Under the pieces are notes generated by a model. The model was not told where the DNA came from. It was given only the letters and a program-made list of their open reading frames with translations, and did no database searches. From Boswellia sacra (Eukaryota > Streptophyta > Magnoliopsida > Sapindales > Burseraceae): a DNA stretch of 64,000 bases. Below, in pieces: positions 50,101-62,294 of this stretch. Location: assembly GCA_013180625.2 (NCBI GenBank), contig SNVD02010155.1, positions 248,001 to 312,000 of the forward strand, read 5' to 3'. Every line of letters begins with the position of its first letter. Within the stretch, counting starts at the first letter, position 1. The translations under genes were made by a program, and so were the position numbers.

Positions 50101-50557
50101 GTCTTTCAGTTCAAATGTGTGCAGGACTTATATTTCAATTGCAGAGCTAGTTATACTGCAGCACAGAGGTGTTTTGTTGAATTGTTATCTAATACAGATG
50201 CCCAGCCTACTTCTACTTCTTTCTCCCAAAAATGATTGTTGTCTTTGCCAGATGTTATTTAATTGGACATGGGTTCTATCATTTTATACCAAAATATATT
50301 CTAAAAGAACCTCGTTTAGTTCCAAAAAATTGTCTTTTGATGAGCAAATATTTTCATTTCCCTCCACTTTCATTTCTTCTCTTTCAATCAATGCAATTAT
50401 AACCAGAAATGGATATAAATATTATAATTGAGTTGAATAAATATTGCAGGGGGTCCAGTTTCATCCAGAAAGCATTATAACCACCGAAGGCATGACAATT
50501 GTTCACAATTTCATCAAACTAATAGAGAGAAAGGAGGCAGCTGAATCTCAGAACTAA
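44169..50557 (+). CDS. ASB1: Anthranilate synthase beta subunit (glutamine amidotransferase), plastidial
   Basis: Supplies ammonia from glutamine to the alpha subunit, which makes anthranilate from chorismate, the first step of tryptophan synthesis in plastids. Eight exons: 44169-44307, 44663-44826, 45111-45181, 45311-45348, 45457-45567, 45792-45891, 47289-47424, 50450-50557, giving 288 aa, the family's normal length. Residues 1 to about 75 are Ser/Ala-rich and fit a chloroplast transit peptide. The class I amidotransferase domain begins at [14 protein letters not shown] and has the nucleophile Cys163 (GVCMGLQC), the PGP loop (ISPGPGAP) and the His258/Glu260 pair (QFHPES). All introns are GT-AG. 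Intron 7 is 3.0 kb and carries a TRIM and an LTR fragment. The start is the first ATG, with good context (AACAATGGC). Confidence 0.95.
47914..48351 (+). mobile_element. TRIM retroelement in intron 7 of the anthranilate synthase gene
   Basis: Two direct repeats of about 160 bp (47914-48073, 48193-48351), each ending GTAACA. After the first comes a primer-site-like TGGTATTAGAGTTAACCC (48076-48093), and then about 100 bases of GC-richer internal DNA. There is no coding capacity. Same orientation as the host gene. The flanks (CATTC left, AATTC starting one base after the right end) only partly match, so the exact ends are uncertain. The family differs from the TRIM at 40942. Confidence 0.82.
49067..49292 (-). 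mobile_element. LTR fragment with primer binding site, minus strand
   Basis: On the minus strand a sequence beginning TGTTAAAATTTC (49292) and ending ATATTTCAAC (about 49081) is followed at once by TTGGTATCAGAGTTAGATTG, a tRNA-Met-type primer site. This is the layout of a 5' LTR plus primer site in the antisense direction of the host intron. A second LTR was not found to the left, so the element is truncated or its other end has decayed. Confidence 0.65.
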
Positions 50558-53500
50558 ACGCTAGAGCCTTGGTGTGCCATACAGCAATACGTAGTATAGC
50601 TTAATATAGAGTAATAACTTAGTGATGCATTTGCCTCATGGTCGATGCTAATCGCTCCCTTAACCTTTCTAAATATAAAAGTTTGCTCTTCTATCTTTTA
50701 TCACGTAATCTGTATCTTTTGAGGTTTGTTAGGCAATCCATTTTAGCTCCTCTGATATAGAAACTCGGATGTTCCCTTAACTTCTGTAAGCATCGAATTT
50801 GCTAGTGAATTGCATTAACGGAAAAAAAAAAAATCTAGATTATTTGCTTCAGAAACAAAGCTCTGTTCTAGTGCTATAAAAGCCTCTTTATCCAGGATTT
50901 AGCATAAAATTAGTGTATTAATTATGGCACAAGTCTAACTATTCGTTTTACAACTCTAGGTTTTACAAATTTAGTATTGAATGAGAAGTTTAGTTTTGTT
51001 ACTGCATATATAATAAAAAGAAAATATCCGAATTTATTTCTTTTAATAGAAGATAATGGTAACATGCAAAAAGGGATAAAAAAGTTTTGTGGACAATAAT
51101 AATTTCCGCAGGTTCTTTAAATTGAATCATGACAAAGCTATTTTCTGCGAAGTTGCAATCAATCTACAATTAAGCAAGTAGCAAGCAAGCAAAAGAAGTG
51201 GAGCGGAGGGGTGGATACAAATGTGCACTAGGATGGTGGGAAGTGCTTTTTCATGATTTCTGTGACAAATGAAAAGGACTTCTGGATAACAATGAGAGTC
51301 TGAGCCATCCCATGAAGGCTTTTGAGACTTCTTTAGGGTTGTTGAGTTTTCAAGTCCAGTTCAAAGGTGGCTGGCAACTGTGTAAGTGATGTGGAAATGG
51401 ACAGCTATTTGATTTAAGATTTTTCATCAGCTTGAGGATGAGAAATGGACGGCCACATGATATTGCAAATTAGAGAATCTCAGAACTCATGTTCAATAGG
51501 CCAAGAAACGCAAAGTTTTCAACTGTGGTTTGGATTGGTGTCCCCCCACATGAACTTTGGACGTACTTTCTATTGGAAATGGAAGATCATACAAGCCATT
51601 TTTCAAACCTTTCATTGAGTGTGTTTTTTTTTTTTTTGTCACTTTTTCTCTTTTTTGTGTGGTTCACAATCAAAAACTAGTTTTTAAATTCATAGAAATG
51701 AGGCATAATAATAAAAATTACCCAAATTAGAGGGGTTCTTCGTAAATGGACTAGCCTCTGAAAATTTGTATGCTACGACCTGTACGACACTAGACACCTG
51801 AATGTCGAACATTATCAGATGTTTTGACATATGAATTTTCAGCATCTTGGTGAATTTTTGCAACACACTGCGTTGTTCAGGTCCATTTTGTCAATTCCTT
51901 TTAGAAATAAAACGAAATCTGGATTGTATTATTATCTAAAAACATTTTGTTGGTGTTAAAATGAAAAAAGAAGTCTTTAACTTAGAAGTGATGATTATAT
52001 CAAATGAACCATTCATATTAAAATAGAGCCGAAATTTTAGTGGTGTTCAAAGTTCAGGCAAAGCTTCTCATATTCTAATTGGAAAAGAAGTAAAGATTCT
52101 CCTGCTAGGCCAACGCATGCTATAAAAGACTTAAATAATTTGTGATAAAGAGTGTGTGTGTGTGTGTGTGTATATACATATAACATGAAATAGGATTTTC
52201 TAGTGATTTGTCTTTTGTTACATATAATATATTATATATATGTTTAAAAATTCTTTAACCTTCTCTTTATTGATCTAAATTGTGGTTGAAAAGCATGTTA
52301 ATTAATTACATAAAGTAGTTGGTCGGAAGAGACTTAAAATAAAGACAATGTAATTCGAATTAATCCAACTAAGTTTACTTGACGTTTGTTTATATGTAAA
52401 AGAAATGTAGAAGAAATTAACATGTCAACATAATATGTGGTTTTTGTATTATGAACTCAGAATAGCTTATTTAAGGTTTTGGAAAATTTGCATAGTCCTG
52501 AACCCAACCCATGAACCAAAGTCTCTTTATAGCAACTTTACAAATAAAATAGCCAAAAATCACAATTAAACAAGTTTTCCATCTTTGTACCTCAATTGAC
52601 ATTCAATTCAAAATAAATATTACAACTATACTGTCTCGAATGCTATAAAAAGTAACATCTAGTGCTTGAGATGATACTCGATAAAATTTAATAACATTTG
52701 ATGGCGGTCAACATTGCTCGATTATGTGCTAGACAAGTGACAAATTTAGTAAAAAGCTTGTAAATATTGGAATATTTTTAAATTAATTTGTCCAAATTTG
52801 ACTATTTATGCTACTTTCTGAGCTACTTTCCGAGGGGGGGAAAAAAAACACCATAGTGGAGTTTGAATAATGAACAAATCCACCAAATAACATATATAAA
52901 TCTTCTACTTTCCTTTTGGGATGAGTAGTTAACAATCTTCTCTTTGAATAATGAACTTTGGAAAGATGACAAAGCCAGAAAAGGATAAATTCGTATGAAT
53001 CAAAATTCTACATTCTCATTAAAGATATAAATCAATCAGCAAAGCAGCCAATCTAAGCATAACAGAGCAGCTAATATTGTGGCCAAATGTGCTATTAACG
53101 TTTGTTAGGTCTTCAATGATAATGACTTAAAGCATTGTTGATGCTTGTTGTCTCACTTTTATTTTATAACTTTCAGAAAGAACTTATTAATGTGCTGCCA
53201 TTAAGTCATAGATTATGATAAGTTTGAAATAATATACACCTATAAGATCCTATATGCTATGGAATTTTCTGTTTATGTGTTTAATGTACACTGAAAGGTA
53301 TAAATTAAAATGTCTAAAGGTAATTTATAAAAATAAAATATTAAGAAAGTTAAAGAAAACATGTTACGAATTTCAAAATGATATAAAATACATGATTTTT
53401 TACTATTTAAGAAAGTTAAAAACCATTTATTATGAAAAAATATTTTTTGAAAAAAATAAAATCACATTATTTGTTGGTAAATGCACATCCACCCTTGAGG

Positions 53501-54016
53501 CTTCAAGTATAGTTTACTTGCTGAGATGGTCATCATGGTCTCTTATTTAAAAGAATTTATGTTTAAGATTTTTTTAGTACTTGATTTCTCATTGTCTTTT
53601 ATTAAGATTTTTAAGATAAAAGTTTGAGATTGAAAAGAAAATTACATCTTCATTCTTCAAAATATCAAATGCACCATTATTTATGAGTTATTCTACATTT
53701 GCAAATCCGAGGTTAGTAATATTATCGATATCAAACAAACATCCCCTTATCACATCAAAAAAAATTAAGGAAAAGGCAAATCACGACAAACTCCCCAAAG
53801 TTTCTTGGTACAGTTAAAACTGTAAAATGGTAAAAACCTATCCTAAAGAAAAGACTAACGTCTAACTAATTTAATAAATTTTTATTAGTACTCTCAAAAT
53901 TCATCAAATTAATTGATTTCAAAGGAGATATTCTTACCAATTTGTCAAATCCTCCAAACCCCGCCTGTTCATATTAAAACTTTGGGGAGGCTTTGGAAAT
54001 TATCCTAAAAGAAATA
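50558..54016. other. Intergenic DNA right of the anthranilate synthase gene
   Basis: Begins with the 3' UTR. The rest is AT-rich, with a GT microsatellite (52151-52172) and homopolymer runs. Open frames such as the Lys-rich one near 53254-53550 look like low-complexity noise. No RNA gene was recognised. Confidence 0.5.
52151..52172. repeat. (GT)n microsatellite
   Basis: An uninterrupted GT tract of about 20 bases followed by TATATACATA. Confidence 0.9.
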
Positions 54017-54238
54017 CTATATACTGTTTAAGATTCCGAGTAACGTAGCAAATAGCCCTAGAAAGATGGCACTGGAGGACCCTACTAATGTCCCAGCTAC
54101 ACAGAAACTGCTGGCCTGGGAGACCCAACTGCCTGCTTCCTCTTCATGAAAGTTAAACTTAAAGTCCAAGGATCCCTTCCCCTTTCCCTTTCCCTGGAGA
54201 CCAACAGACTGCCCTTTGCAGAGGTTCTGCTTCCCCAC
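54017..54238 (-). CDS. Possible small single-exon membrane protein
   Basis: A 73-codon frame from ATG at 54238 to TAG at 54017-54019. It stands out because it is GC-richer than the AT-rich DNA around it and has a protein-like layout. The N-terminal half is basic and glycine/lysine-rich (GKGKGKG), then comes an acidic patch (FHEEEAGS), then one continuous hydrophobic stretch of about 28 residues (residues 42 to about 71) of Ala, Gly, Leu and Phe type, ending almost at the C-terminus. This fits a tail-anchored or single-pass protein. I recognise no family. It might instead be a fragment of a decayed gene. No promoter or polyadenylation signal was confirmed. Confidence 0.45.
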   Translation of the reverse strand: MGKQNLCKGQSVGLQGKGKGKGSLDFKFNFHEEEAGSWVSQASSFCVAGTLVGSSSAIFLGLFATLLGILNSI

Positions 54239-54780
54239 ATGTCACATCCAACCAGCTCACTTACTATTCCAACTAATCATTGACAAAATGTCCTCTCAAA
54301 ATGACAAACCTTCACCTTAAAATATTTCAAAACCTCCTGTTCCCATGCTTTGGTTGGCTTTGGCTTGTGTTGGATGTTCTTGAACAACAATAAAATATAG
54401 AAACAAGATATATGTTATGAGTTTAGAAGAAATAAAAATCAATGCTGTAGTACCTAACACATTTGTAAAGTAACATCATATTCTAGATATATTTATTGAA
54501 CCCATGAGGGTGTTCCAAAAAAAAAAAGGTACAGAAAATGTTCACAGAATTCAATAAGCAAAGGTAAACCCAACAACATCATGAATGATAAAATCAAAGG
54601 TATGAACTATACACATACCCACCATCAACCATACAAATAAAGCTCTCTATCACCCTCAATAAAATCTGTGCTATCTCTCTCTGTCTATACACAAAAATTA
54701 ACTTAGCCCAACTGAAATGAGAGACAATGACAATAATTACCATATATATCATCAACATACATATAGATCATCACCCTTTC
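54239..54780. other. Short intergenic stretch left of the XTH gene
   Basis: Contains the presumed 3' UTR of the XTH gene and the upstream side of the small open frame. AT-rich; no further feature seen. Confidence 0.45.
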
Positions 54781-56931
54781 TCATATGGCATTGGCCTCCG
54801 CGGTCGAACGGGTGACTCTGCTCCGGTGATGTCGTTTCCCATGGTGCCGGCGTCCTCCTCCGAATGTAACCGGATCATACTTTTTGAGGCGTTCAGCTTC
54901 AAGGGGATTGATCACACACTCAGAAGGAGGAACTTTGTATCGAATTTGGTCATAGCAATAGGAATATGTCATGTGTTTCCTCCTAAAGTTTTCCATTTTA
55001 ATTCTCTGTGATGGAGAAATACTTGTAGGGATTAACTCTTCAGAACTTTGAGTGGTGTCACACTTTGATGATGTTTGCTCAATCGGGTCAACCGCACAAC
55101 CGTGGAGGATGAAGTCGGAGAATTCAGTGACATAAGGGGCATACTTATAATTTACTCTATATTTTCCACCATTGGTAGCCCAATCAGAACCATCCCAGAT
55201 TGTTGCATACAAAGACATTGGCTTAGAGGGAAAGTCTCCTCCCATAGATGCTGTTCTCTTAACCTCTCTAATGGGAATTCCATCTATATAAAATCTGTCA
55301 TAGAAAATAAATAACGAACACAATAAATGAATAACACAACCATCAAAACCACTTCAATCAGAAGCACACACAGATTAATGAAAGAGTCCAACGTCATTAT
55401 CAATTTTAATACCATTATCATGCATACAGAAAACAAACTTATGCACCATTTTGGCATCCTCAAATCAAAGATGACCTTGGTTAAATTGTCGTTAAAATTC
55501 ATTTATTGCATAGCTCCTTAAAAGTGAAAAATCTACAATTCCAATCCTACTTCATACATTTCCTCTGTAAAACACAGAATTAGTATATTTAGTTTCCAAA
55601 TGGAAGCAAAGGCGGTTTTGATGAAACAGGGGATGCAATAATTGGAAAGAAACAGGGCATGTGCAAAAGCTACTAAATTTCCCTAAAACAGAAACTCCAG
55701 CTCCAAAGCAATTTTCAGGATCATCACGTCACGAACCAAAAATAACTAAATTCCATGTTTTTTAACAGTGATGTGATAGTTAAAAAATCTATGTAAACTG
55801 TAAAAAGAATTTTACAAATATATAAAGAATTAAAAAAATATATATTGAAGCTTACATAATTTGAGAATCGGTCCAGTGAATACTGTATTGATGGAAGTCA
55901 TCAGCAGGATCAAACCATAGATTGTAACGCTCTTCTCTGCCTATGCTGGTGCTTCCATTGCCATAAACATTGGTCTGAATTCTCCAATCTTTGCCTCTGA
56001 TGTTCCCCAAGAACTCAAAGTCTATCTCATCATGGTTCTTCTCAAATATGTCACCGTTTGACATCTACAAAAACCAAAAGGAACAACTTTGTTAACAAAA
56101 AGAGTGCTTGAAACGAAAATCTTCACCAAAAAAATCCATCTCGGTATTCTTGGTCTTCATTTCTTTTTGCATTCAAATGTTATTTACAAACTCAAAACTT
56201 GAAAAGATAAAGAGAAACCAGATGGGATTAATTTGAAAGATTTTGTCAGTTTAGGTTGGATTGTCAAAATGGGCTATTAAAAACGGACATCAAAATCATA
56301 ATAAGATAAACTTTGAAACATTAAAATTGAAGATAAGAAGAAAAAAAAAAAGGAACTTGAGCTTTTTCTTGTTGCTATACTCCAAATTAACAATGAAAAA
56401 TTTGTAAAAAATAAACAATTTTTAAGCCAGGAATTAGAAGAAAATATGAAAGGAAATTGGGGACAGACTTCAAAACTGAGTAAAAAAGATTTTTTTTTTC
56501 TTATTGAGAAGGGAAAATCAGAATGTTGAGAAGAAAACTCACATAAAAGGCAACCACAACTCCAGCAGTATAATCTGAAGGCAACCTTATTGAAGCACTG
56601 AAGAAGCCATGAAGATAAAGGTCCTGTGACACAAACCCAGAACCTGTACCCACACAACACAACCAACAAGAAACTCAACAAAACAATCACCAAAAAGAAA
56701 AAAATAAACAAACCCAGAAAAACAAAACCACAGATAGATACCAGTGGATTCATCTAGAGATAAATGAACAGCTTTTCCATCTTTATGAACAACAAGATTA
56801 TCATTTCCAAACAAATGTGTGTAGCCTTCGTCAAAGGGCACAATAGGCAAGTTGCTTCTGTGGAACCCAGAAGCCACAACCGCAAGAAGAGAGAAAACAA
56901 ACAGATAACAAGACCAAGAAGAAGAACCCAT
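54781..56931 (-). CDS. XTH28: Xyloglucan endotransglucosylase/hydrolase, XTH27/28 type (group III-B)
   Basis: Glycoside hydrolase family 16 enzyme of the cell wall that cuts and rejoins xyloglucan. Four exons in coding order: 56742-56931, 56543-56643, 55856-56064, 54781-55294, giving 337 aa. A signal peptide covers residues 1-22. The catalytic motif HDEIDFEFLGN is intact at 108-118, with nucleophile Glu110 and acid/base Glu114. An N-glycosylation site (NGS, 133-135) follows. The C-terminal XET domain has paired cysteines (HGCAVD, SKC, YCYD, SEC) and ends in a basic His/Arg/Gly-rich tail. An ATG 27 bases upstream (56958) would add nine residues. The chosen start gives the family's usual length and a cleaner signal peptide. 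XTH30 is the main alternative name. Confidence 0.93.
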
Positions 56932-57030
56932 ATGGGATTGAGAGAAGAGGAGCACCATGATGTAGTTGTTGTCTTCTTCCTTTAGGTTGGTACTTTTGTG
57001 TGCGCGTATTAGTGTATGTGTAAGTTGAAT

Positions 57031-57051
57031 TTATATAAATATATATATATA
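57031..57051 (-). promoter_or_regulatory. TATA region of the XTH gene
   Basis: An AT alternating tract containing TATATATATATTTATATAA on the minus strand, about 100 bases before the start codon, with GA/CT-rich DNA (57145-57235) further upstream. It is the only good core-promoter candidate there. Confidence 0.5.
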
Positions 57052-59390
57052 GATGAATGAAATGAAATGAAAATATTTTGAGGGTGATTTTGGTTTAGTA
57101 CTCTTGTTATCTTTGCAAGTGAAATTTGTGTGAATATAAATAGGAAACAGAGGGAGAGAGAGAGAGACAGAGTGAAAGGAGTATCTCTCTCTGTACAGCT
57201 AGCTTCTATGAGGAGAGAAGATGAAAGAGAGCTAAAAGGCTAATCAGAATCAAAGAAAGACAAGAGCTGAGTGAAAGCTTGTGTCTTGATTGCATTCACT
57301 GTCTCTGTTTAATCTATTTTTTATTACCTCCACCTTTTTTAACCTTTTTTTTTGTAAGTTTAACCCCCTTTTTCAATATAATTTATATAAATAAACAAAA
57401 ATAAATGGGATGGAGTATAATCAGTAATATTACATATACCATCAACGTATACAATTTAATGATTCATAATTTCAATTTCGTAAAATCTAACAATAAATAA
57501 TAAAAATTACAATAATTAATAAATGATGCACTGATCATTCGCTTAAGGCAATTATATTATACTGAGTTAATAATTATTTTACCGTAATATATTTAAATGT
57601 TTTTAGATTTTTAGAAATTAATGAATGATTGACTTTTATAAAGCCAAATATGTCTCTCTTAGTTACATTATTGTTGTTGTTGTTTTTTCCTAACCTATTG
57701 TAGAGGATAACACACTATTGGCTAATCTGCAATCTCAGTCACTAAACTTTAGCAGCATGTTATAATCAAAATAATGAAAAAACACAACATCAACATGTCT
57801 TATTTATTGCTAGAAATTACTTGACTTTCAAAAAAAATTCACGTTCATTCAAAAAAATTGAAAGATTGCACACATTATAAACACATGAGGATTGACATTC
57901 AATACTGACTAAAGTGTTTTTTATATTATTTATATATATTAAAAAAAATCTTCCTTGCTTGCTTTCTTTGTTTACAAAAACTTATTGATCTCCAAAACAT
58001 TGTTGAAAATTAATTAGTTTCGAGTAAATATTAAACATGTATAAAACTTGTTAAATATATTTAAAAATTTTATAACATATCAAATGATATAACTATTGAA
58101 TTTTTTGAAACTGTTATTTGACTTTACATACACGTATAATACTATAATAGAATTACAGAATGATTCGTATTAGTTAAGTTTAAAAGTAATTTTTCGTTTC
58201 AATTATGAATTCAACTCAAAACATTTTATACATGTATGATTCATGATTGTATATAGTTGAATTGGGTTTATTTTATTTTTTCATATATTTAAATATTACA
58301 GGGGGTAATGAGTAAGAAAAAGATTCACCATGGTGGAAAATATCAACTATCTTCATTTAAAATTATAGATAATCATGACACCTATTACATTAGCAAAGGG
58401 TTTATGAAAAATTATTCCATTAATAAAGGGCTTTGGTCACTTTATCCCTCCTCCAAGACTTTGAAACAATTTATTAAAACCAAGCTTAGAAATCAAACTT
58501 TGAAGTCTTGAAAGAGGGACAAAGTGCAAAAACCTAAAATAATAATAATAATAATACAAAAGTAGGAATAAAATAAAGTAGAGGACAATAGTGATTGTGG
58601 GGAGTAGGAAAGTATAAATCATTAGGGGCAAAAATAATGATTATTAAGACTTTTGGGGGCCGAAAAGAGCTTCTCCTTTAGTAAATTTTTATTATTTTAA
58701 TCCATCAACAAACAAAATCAAAATAAAATATTTGAAAATGGGTAGATGGGTTCTGAGCTGGCCGGTTGGGTGCACTCGAACCGCCCGCGCCGCCCCGTTT
58801 CAGGTTGGTTGTTTTTTTCTGATTTGCCCTTATTATAATAATCCACATTTATTTTCAATGATTTTTTATAATATTTTATAGTCATTTTTTTATATAAATA
58901 CCTTGTAAATCATAAAATATTTTCTAGAAGCATAAATAAATTTATAAAATTTTTTAAAATACTTCAAATTTAAGTATTGATAACAAATATATCTGATATA
59001 CTAAAATTTATATATTTGAATCCATCCAACCGCCGTCCAACAGTCCAAAGATAATGTTTAACAAGTATATCGAACAACGTTCGATAATGTTTAATATATT
59101 AATAATATGCGTCGAGTGTCGAACAAGGTGAAGAAAACATGTAAATTTTTTGAATCTGATTCATTTATTAAAAAGACTCCTAAATAAGGTATTTTTAAAT
59201 TTTTTTAATAAATTTAATGATTTTCTTATCACTTATAAATAAATAAGGGCTCATGAAAGCAACTTTATAAATTGAGAATATTAAAAGAGGGGCATTTAAT
59301 GGAACAAAAAGTGACACGCTCCCATCAAATAAGAATCGCGTGGGCCAATTATCAAACTTGGGCGCCTCAGGCGCTTGACACGGATTTTGC

Positions 59391-59396
59391 CACGTG
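59391..59396. promoter_or_regulatory. G-box in a GC-rich island
   Basis: CACGTG within GCCACGTGTC, preceded by a small inverted repeat around GCGCCTCAGGCGC (59361-59373). G-boxes bind bZIP and bHLH factors. No gene start was found nearby, so function is open. Confidence 0.3.
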
Positions 59397-59652
59397 TCTT
59401 CGTCTCAGCTTCGATGTCTATGACTCTACTTCCATGCATTTTTTTTTTTCAAAAATACTTTCACATTCACATGATGATCGTTAGGTTATTTTCAATGTTT
59501 TATTTTCTAAACAAATTTTCATTTTACCTAAAACAATTCGGAAATTATTTCACTTTTAAAAATTTAATATTTAACATATCGTACTATTAGTTTGATATTT
59601 AAGTCCATAAATCTATTTAATTTCAATGACTATCAATATTAGCTTAATAATG

Positions 59653-59670
59653 TTATATATATATATATAT
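59653..59670. repeat. (TA)n microsatellite
   Basis: Uninterrupted TA tract of about 17 bases. Confidence 0.85.
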
Positions 59671-60039
59671 TTCATAACATATCATGGGGTCAAAAAAAAT
59701 GATCCAAATTAATTTTTTTTATTAATGTACTGGTTTATAAAATTTTACATTCATCTTATTTATATTAGATATCTACAATTAAATATTATCAAATTTATAA
59801 AATATTGTATTATATATTGTCAGACATTATTAAATATTATATTGGATACTTATCCGATACGTCAAGTGAGAATAGAGATGGTCACCCATGAAAATTTTTA
59901 GTGTCTGATTAATTTTTATAATTTATCCTTAAATTCGCTTTATTTTTATAATCTTTTATTTTTAGTAAATATTTATATTATAAAAATAATATTTATATTG
60001 TAGAAAATAATTTTTGTTGTTCATTCTTTCTATTCATTT

Positions 60040-60480
60040 GTGGGTGCAAATGTTGTCCTCGTACTCTGCAAGAAACAGTGCTTCTGAGCTGAGGTGACAT
60101 CTTGTCTCATCCACGTCAGCACTCATAGCCGTTGGTCCATCTGGGTCCCACCATTGAATCTTAAGAATCCTTAAAAAGACTCGGATATAGCGCAATTAAT
60201 GGGCCTCCCCCTGCCCTGCCCTCCCCCTTCCTTACTGCTTTTATCAACTGCGGCGTTAACGCCGTTAATCATGGTTCAAGCCCCCGTCACAACGGTCGTC
60301 GAGGACGGCGTCATTTCGTGTGGGCTCCACCCCTCACGCGTTCATTAAACCGAAAAAAAAAAGCGGTTAAATAATTTTTCTCTCGGGAAAAGTGCACCTG
60401 CCTGGGAAAGGACTCAACGGTATCGTGTACTATGCTGTCGAGCGCACGTTAGAAGCGACAGGCACATGAGTGCTAACGTA
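60040..60480. promoter_or_regulatory. GC-rich, motif-dense island
   Basis: About 440 bases clearly richer in GC than both sides. It contains a CACGTCAGC element (60111-60119), a perfect 14-base palindrome CGGCGTTAACGCCG (60251-60264) and a cluster of CGTC/GACG words (60285-60315). No open frame runs through it. This looks like unmethylated or conserved regulatory DNA rather than coding DNA, but that is inference only. Confidence 0.35.
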
Positions 60481-62288
60481 TGCAAAAGGTCAATCTCCAT
60501 GCATGCATGCGGAGAATTTTCTTTTATTTTAATTTTTAATTTTTATATATATATTTTTTACAGCCTGGGGAACATGGGATCTAATTGAGAGATCCCAAGG
60601 TGCATTGAAGATGATGCTAATGCTAGTGCAAAAACCGAAGATTTCCAATTTCGATGTAAGTCTACAAACCCTAGAATCAGATCCTCTAGCCAATCATAGC
60701 CGTTGATCATGAATGATGTTTTATCTAAGTGGATAACTTTCAATATGTTGAAACTTAATAATAAATATTAAATATTATAGTTCTATTTTAAGCAAGTGTT
60801 TTTTGTTAATAAAATATTTCTAGAAAAATTATCAACACTATCCAATGTTATAGAGGCTTTCAACAAATTTAGAGCTAGTAAATTATATGTAATTTAGACA
60901 AAATTTATAGGAGATCAATGAAATTTTATTCTATTTTTAATAACGCATTTTATTGTAAATAATATTTTTCATAAATGGGAAAATTTTTATTATTCGTCTT
61001 TAAAGGTGGGCCAAAGCATAAGAATGCAGATCTTAATAGATTTAACTTTTACAATTTTATGTTTTAATTTTTTTTCATAAACACTTCATGAAAATCATAT
61101 AAAAATATATTCAAAACCTCTAATATAGAAAAATATGGTAAAAAACAATTAATTAAATGAAATGAAAGTCAATGAGATATTTGATATTCAACTATTTTTT
61201 TCTCTCAAATTTCATCTACTCGCATTCAAGTAATATAGAGAGATGTATTATAAGTATTATAACACATAAGATTGTCTAAAAATATGCTACAGAAACAAAT
61301 GTCAAAAAACCAAAAAAAAAAAAAGATAAGTAATAAATGTAATTTTATCCTTTTCAAAAATATTTTTTCAAGATAACTAATGATTTTGACTTTCTTAATT
61401 GTTACTTGCAAGTTAATAATTTCAATTATTTATAAGTAAACAATATATATTTTAAAAAATAATTTTAATCTATGATTAACTTGTACTATCTATCCATATA
61501 ATCCAAAATTATTTGATAAATAGGTCTTATTTTATTAACTAAAAATTATTTTATTTTTTTATTTTTATCCATCCAAAGAATTTATACCACGTATATTATA
61601 TGATTGCTTATTCTATAAAATACAAGTTACAATGATTTTAATATTAAAATCAAAGATATGCTTTTATATATAATTTAGAAGTGGCAAGGAAGCAGGGGAA
61701 TGCGGAGGCTAAAAATGTGAATCGGGTAATGCACATGTTAGATGTTCGTCAAAATTTTGACTGGAAAAAGGAAGATTGTGAATGTAGAATTCGTTGCTTA
61801 ATTGCTGTGGAAATTGAAAGCACATTAAATAAATTTTGTTGACTAATCAATACTTGCCTAAACTTTTCTGTTTTTTCGGTGTTGAGTTCGGTTTCATGTT
61901 CACCTCTTTTTTATCTATGTACTTCGCTATGTTTGACTTTGTCAACGGCTCATCTGCCAAGTTGTAACTCCCCATCATTAACTCTATTTTTAGATAGTTT
62001 TAGATATAACATTTTCCTCCCTTGAGGTTTCTAAAACAACATTTCACTCCTAAAATTTATAAGAAGAAAATACCCCTCCTTGATGTCTTATCGCAAATAA
62101 ATAAAATTTATGGAATATATTCATTCCTAAGTTCTTTGCTTGCCTACTAAAAAAGAAAAAAATAAATAAATAAATGCTTTGCTTGTTTGAGTCACAGGAG
62201 AGCTACAAGATTGCGCGCCGTATAAGAAAGGAAGATTTTTATATTTAAAAATGAATAGTGGTGAGAGGGTCCACCAGTGATTGGCCAC

Positions 62289-62294
62289 CACGTG
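62289..62294. promoter_or_regulatory. G-box with a nearby ACGT element
   Basis: CACGTG in GGCCACCACGTGTC, with a second ACGT core in GGACACGTCAC 40-50 bases downstream (62334-62344) and CT-rich DNA after 62400. The arrangement is promoter-like (ABRE/G-box pair), without a recognised gene. Confidence 0.3.

Noticed and set aside
47260..50431. Several open frames of 60-115 codons in intron 7 of the anthranilate synthase gene
   Set aside because: They fall in intron or retroelement sequence, have no family resemblance, and are explained by chance.
53254..53550. A 98-codon frame rich in Lys, Ile and Tyr
   Set aside because: Composition mirrors the AT-rich DNA; no domain, no conserved pattern and no upstream promoter.
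60251..60264. Palindrome CGGCGTTAACGCCG as an origin or recombination site
   Set aside because: A single short palindrome in plant nuclear DNA gives no support for either; kept only as part of the GC-rich island.
60558..60743. Minus-strand 61-codon frame
   Set aside because: No similarity or splice partners; it overlaps no promoter-like arrangement on that strand.
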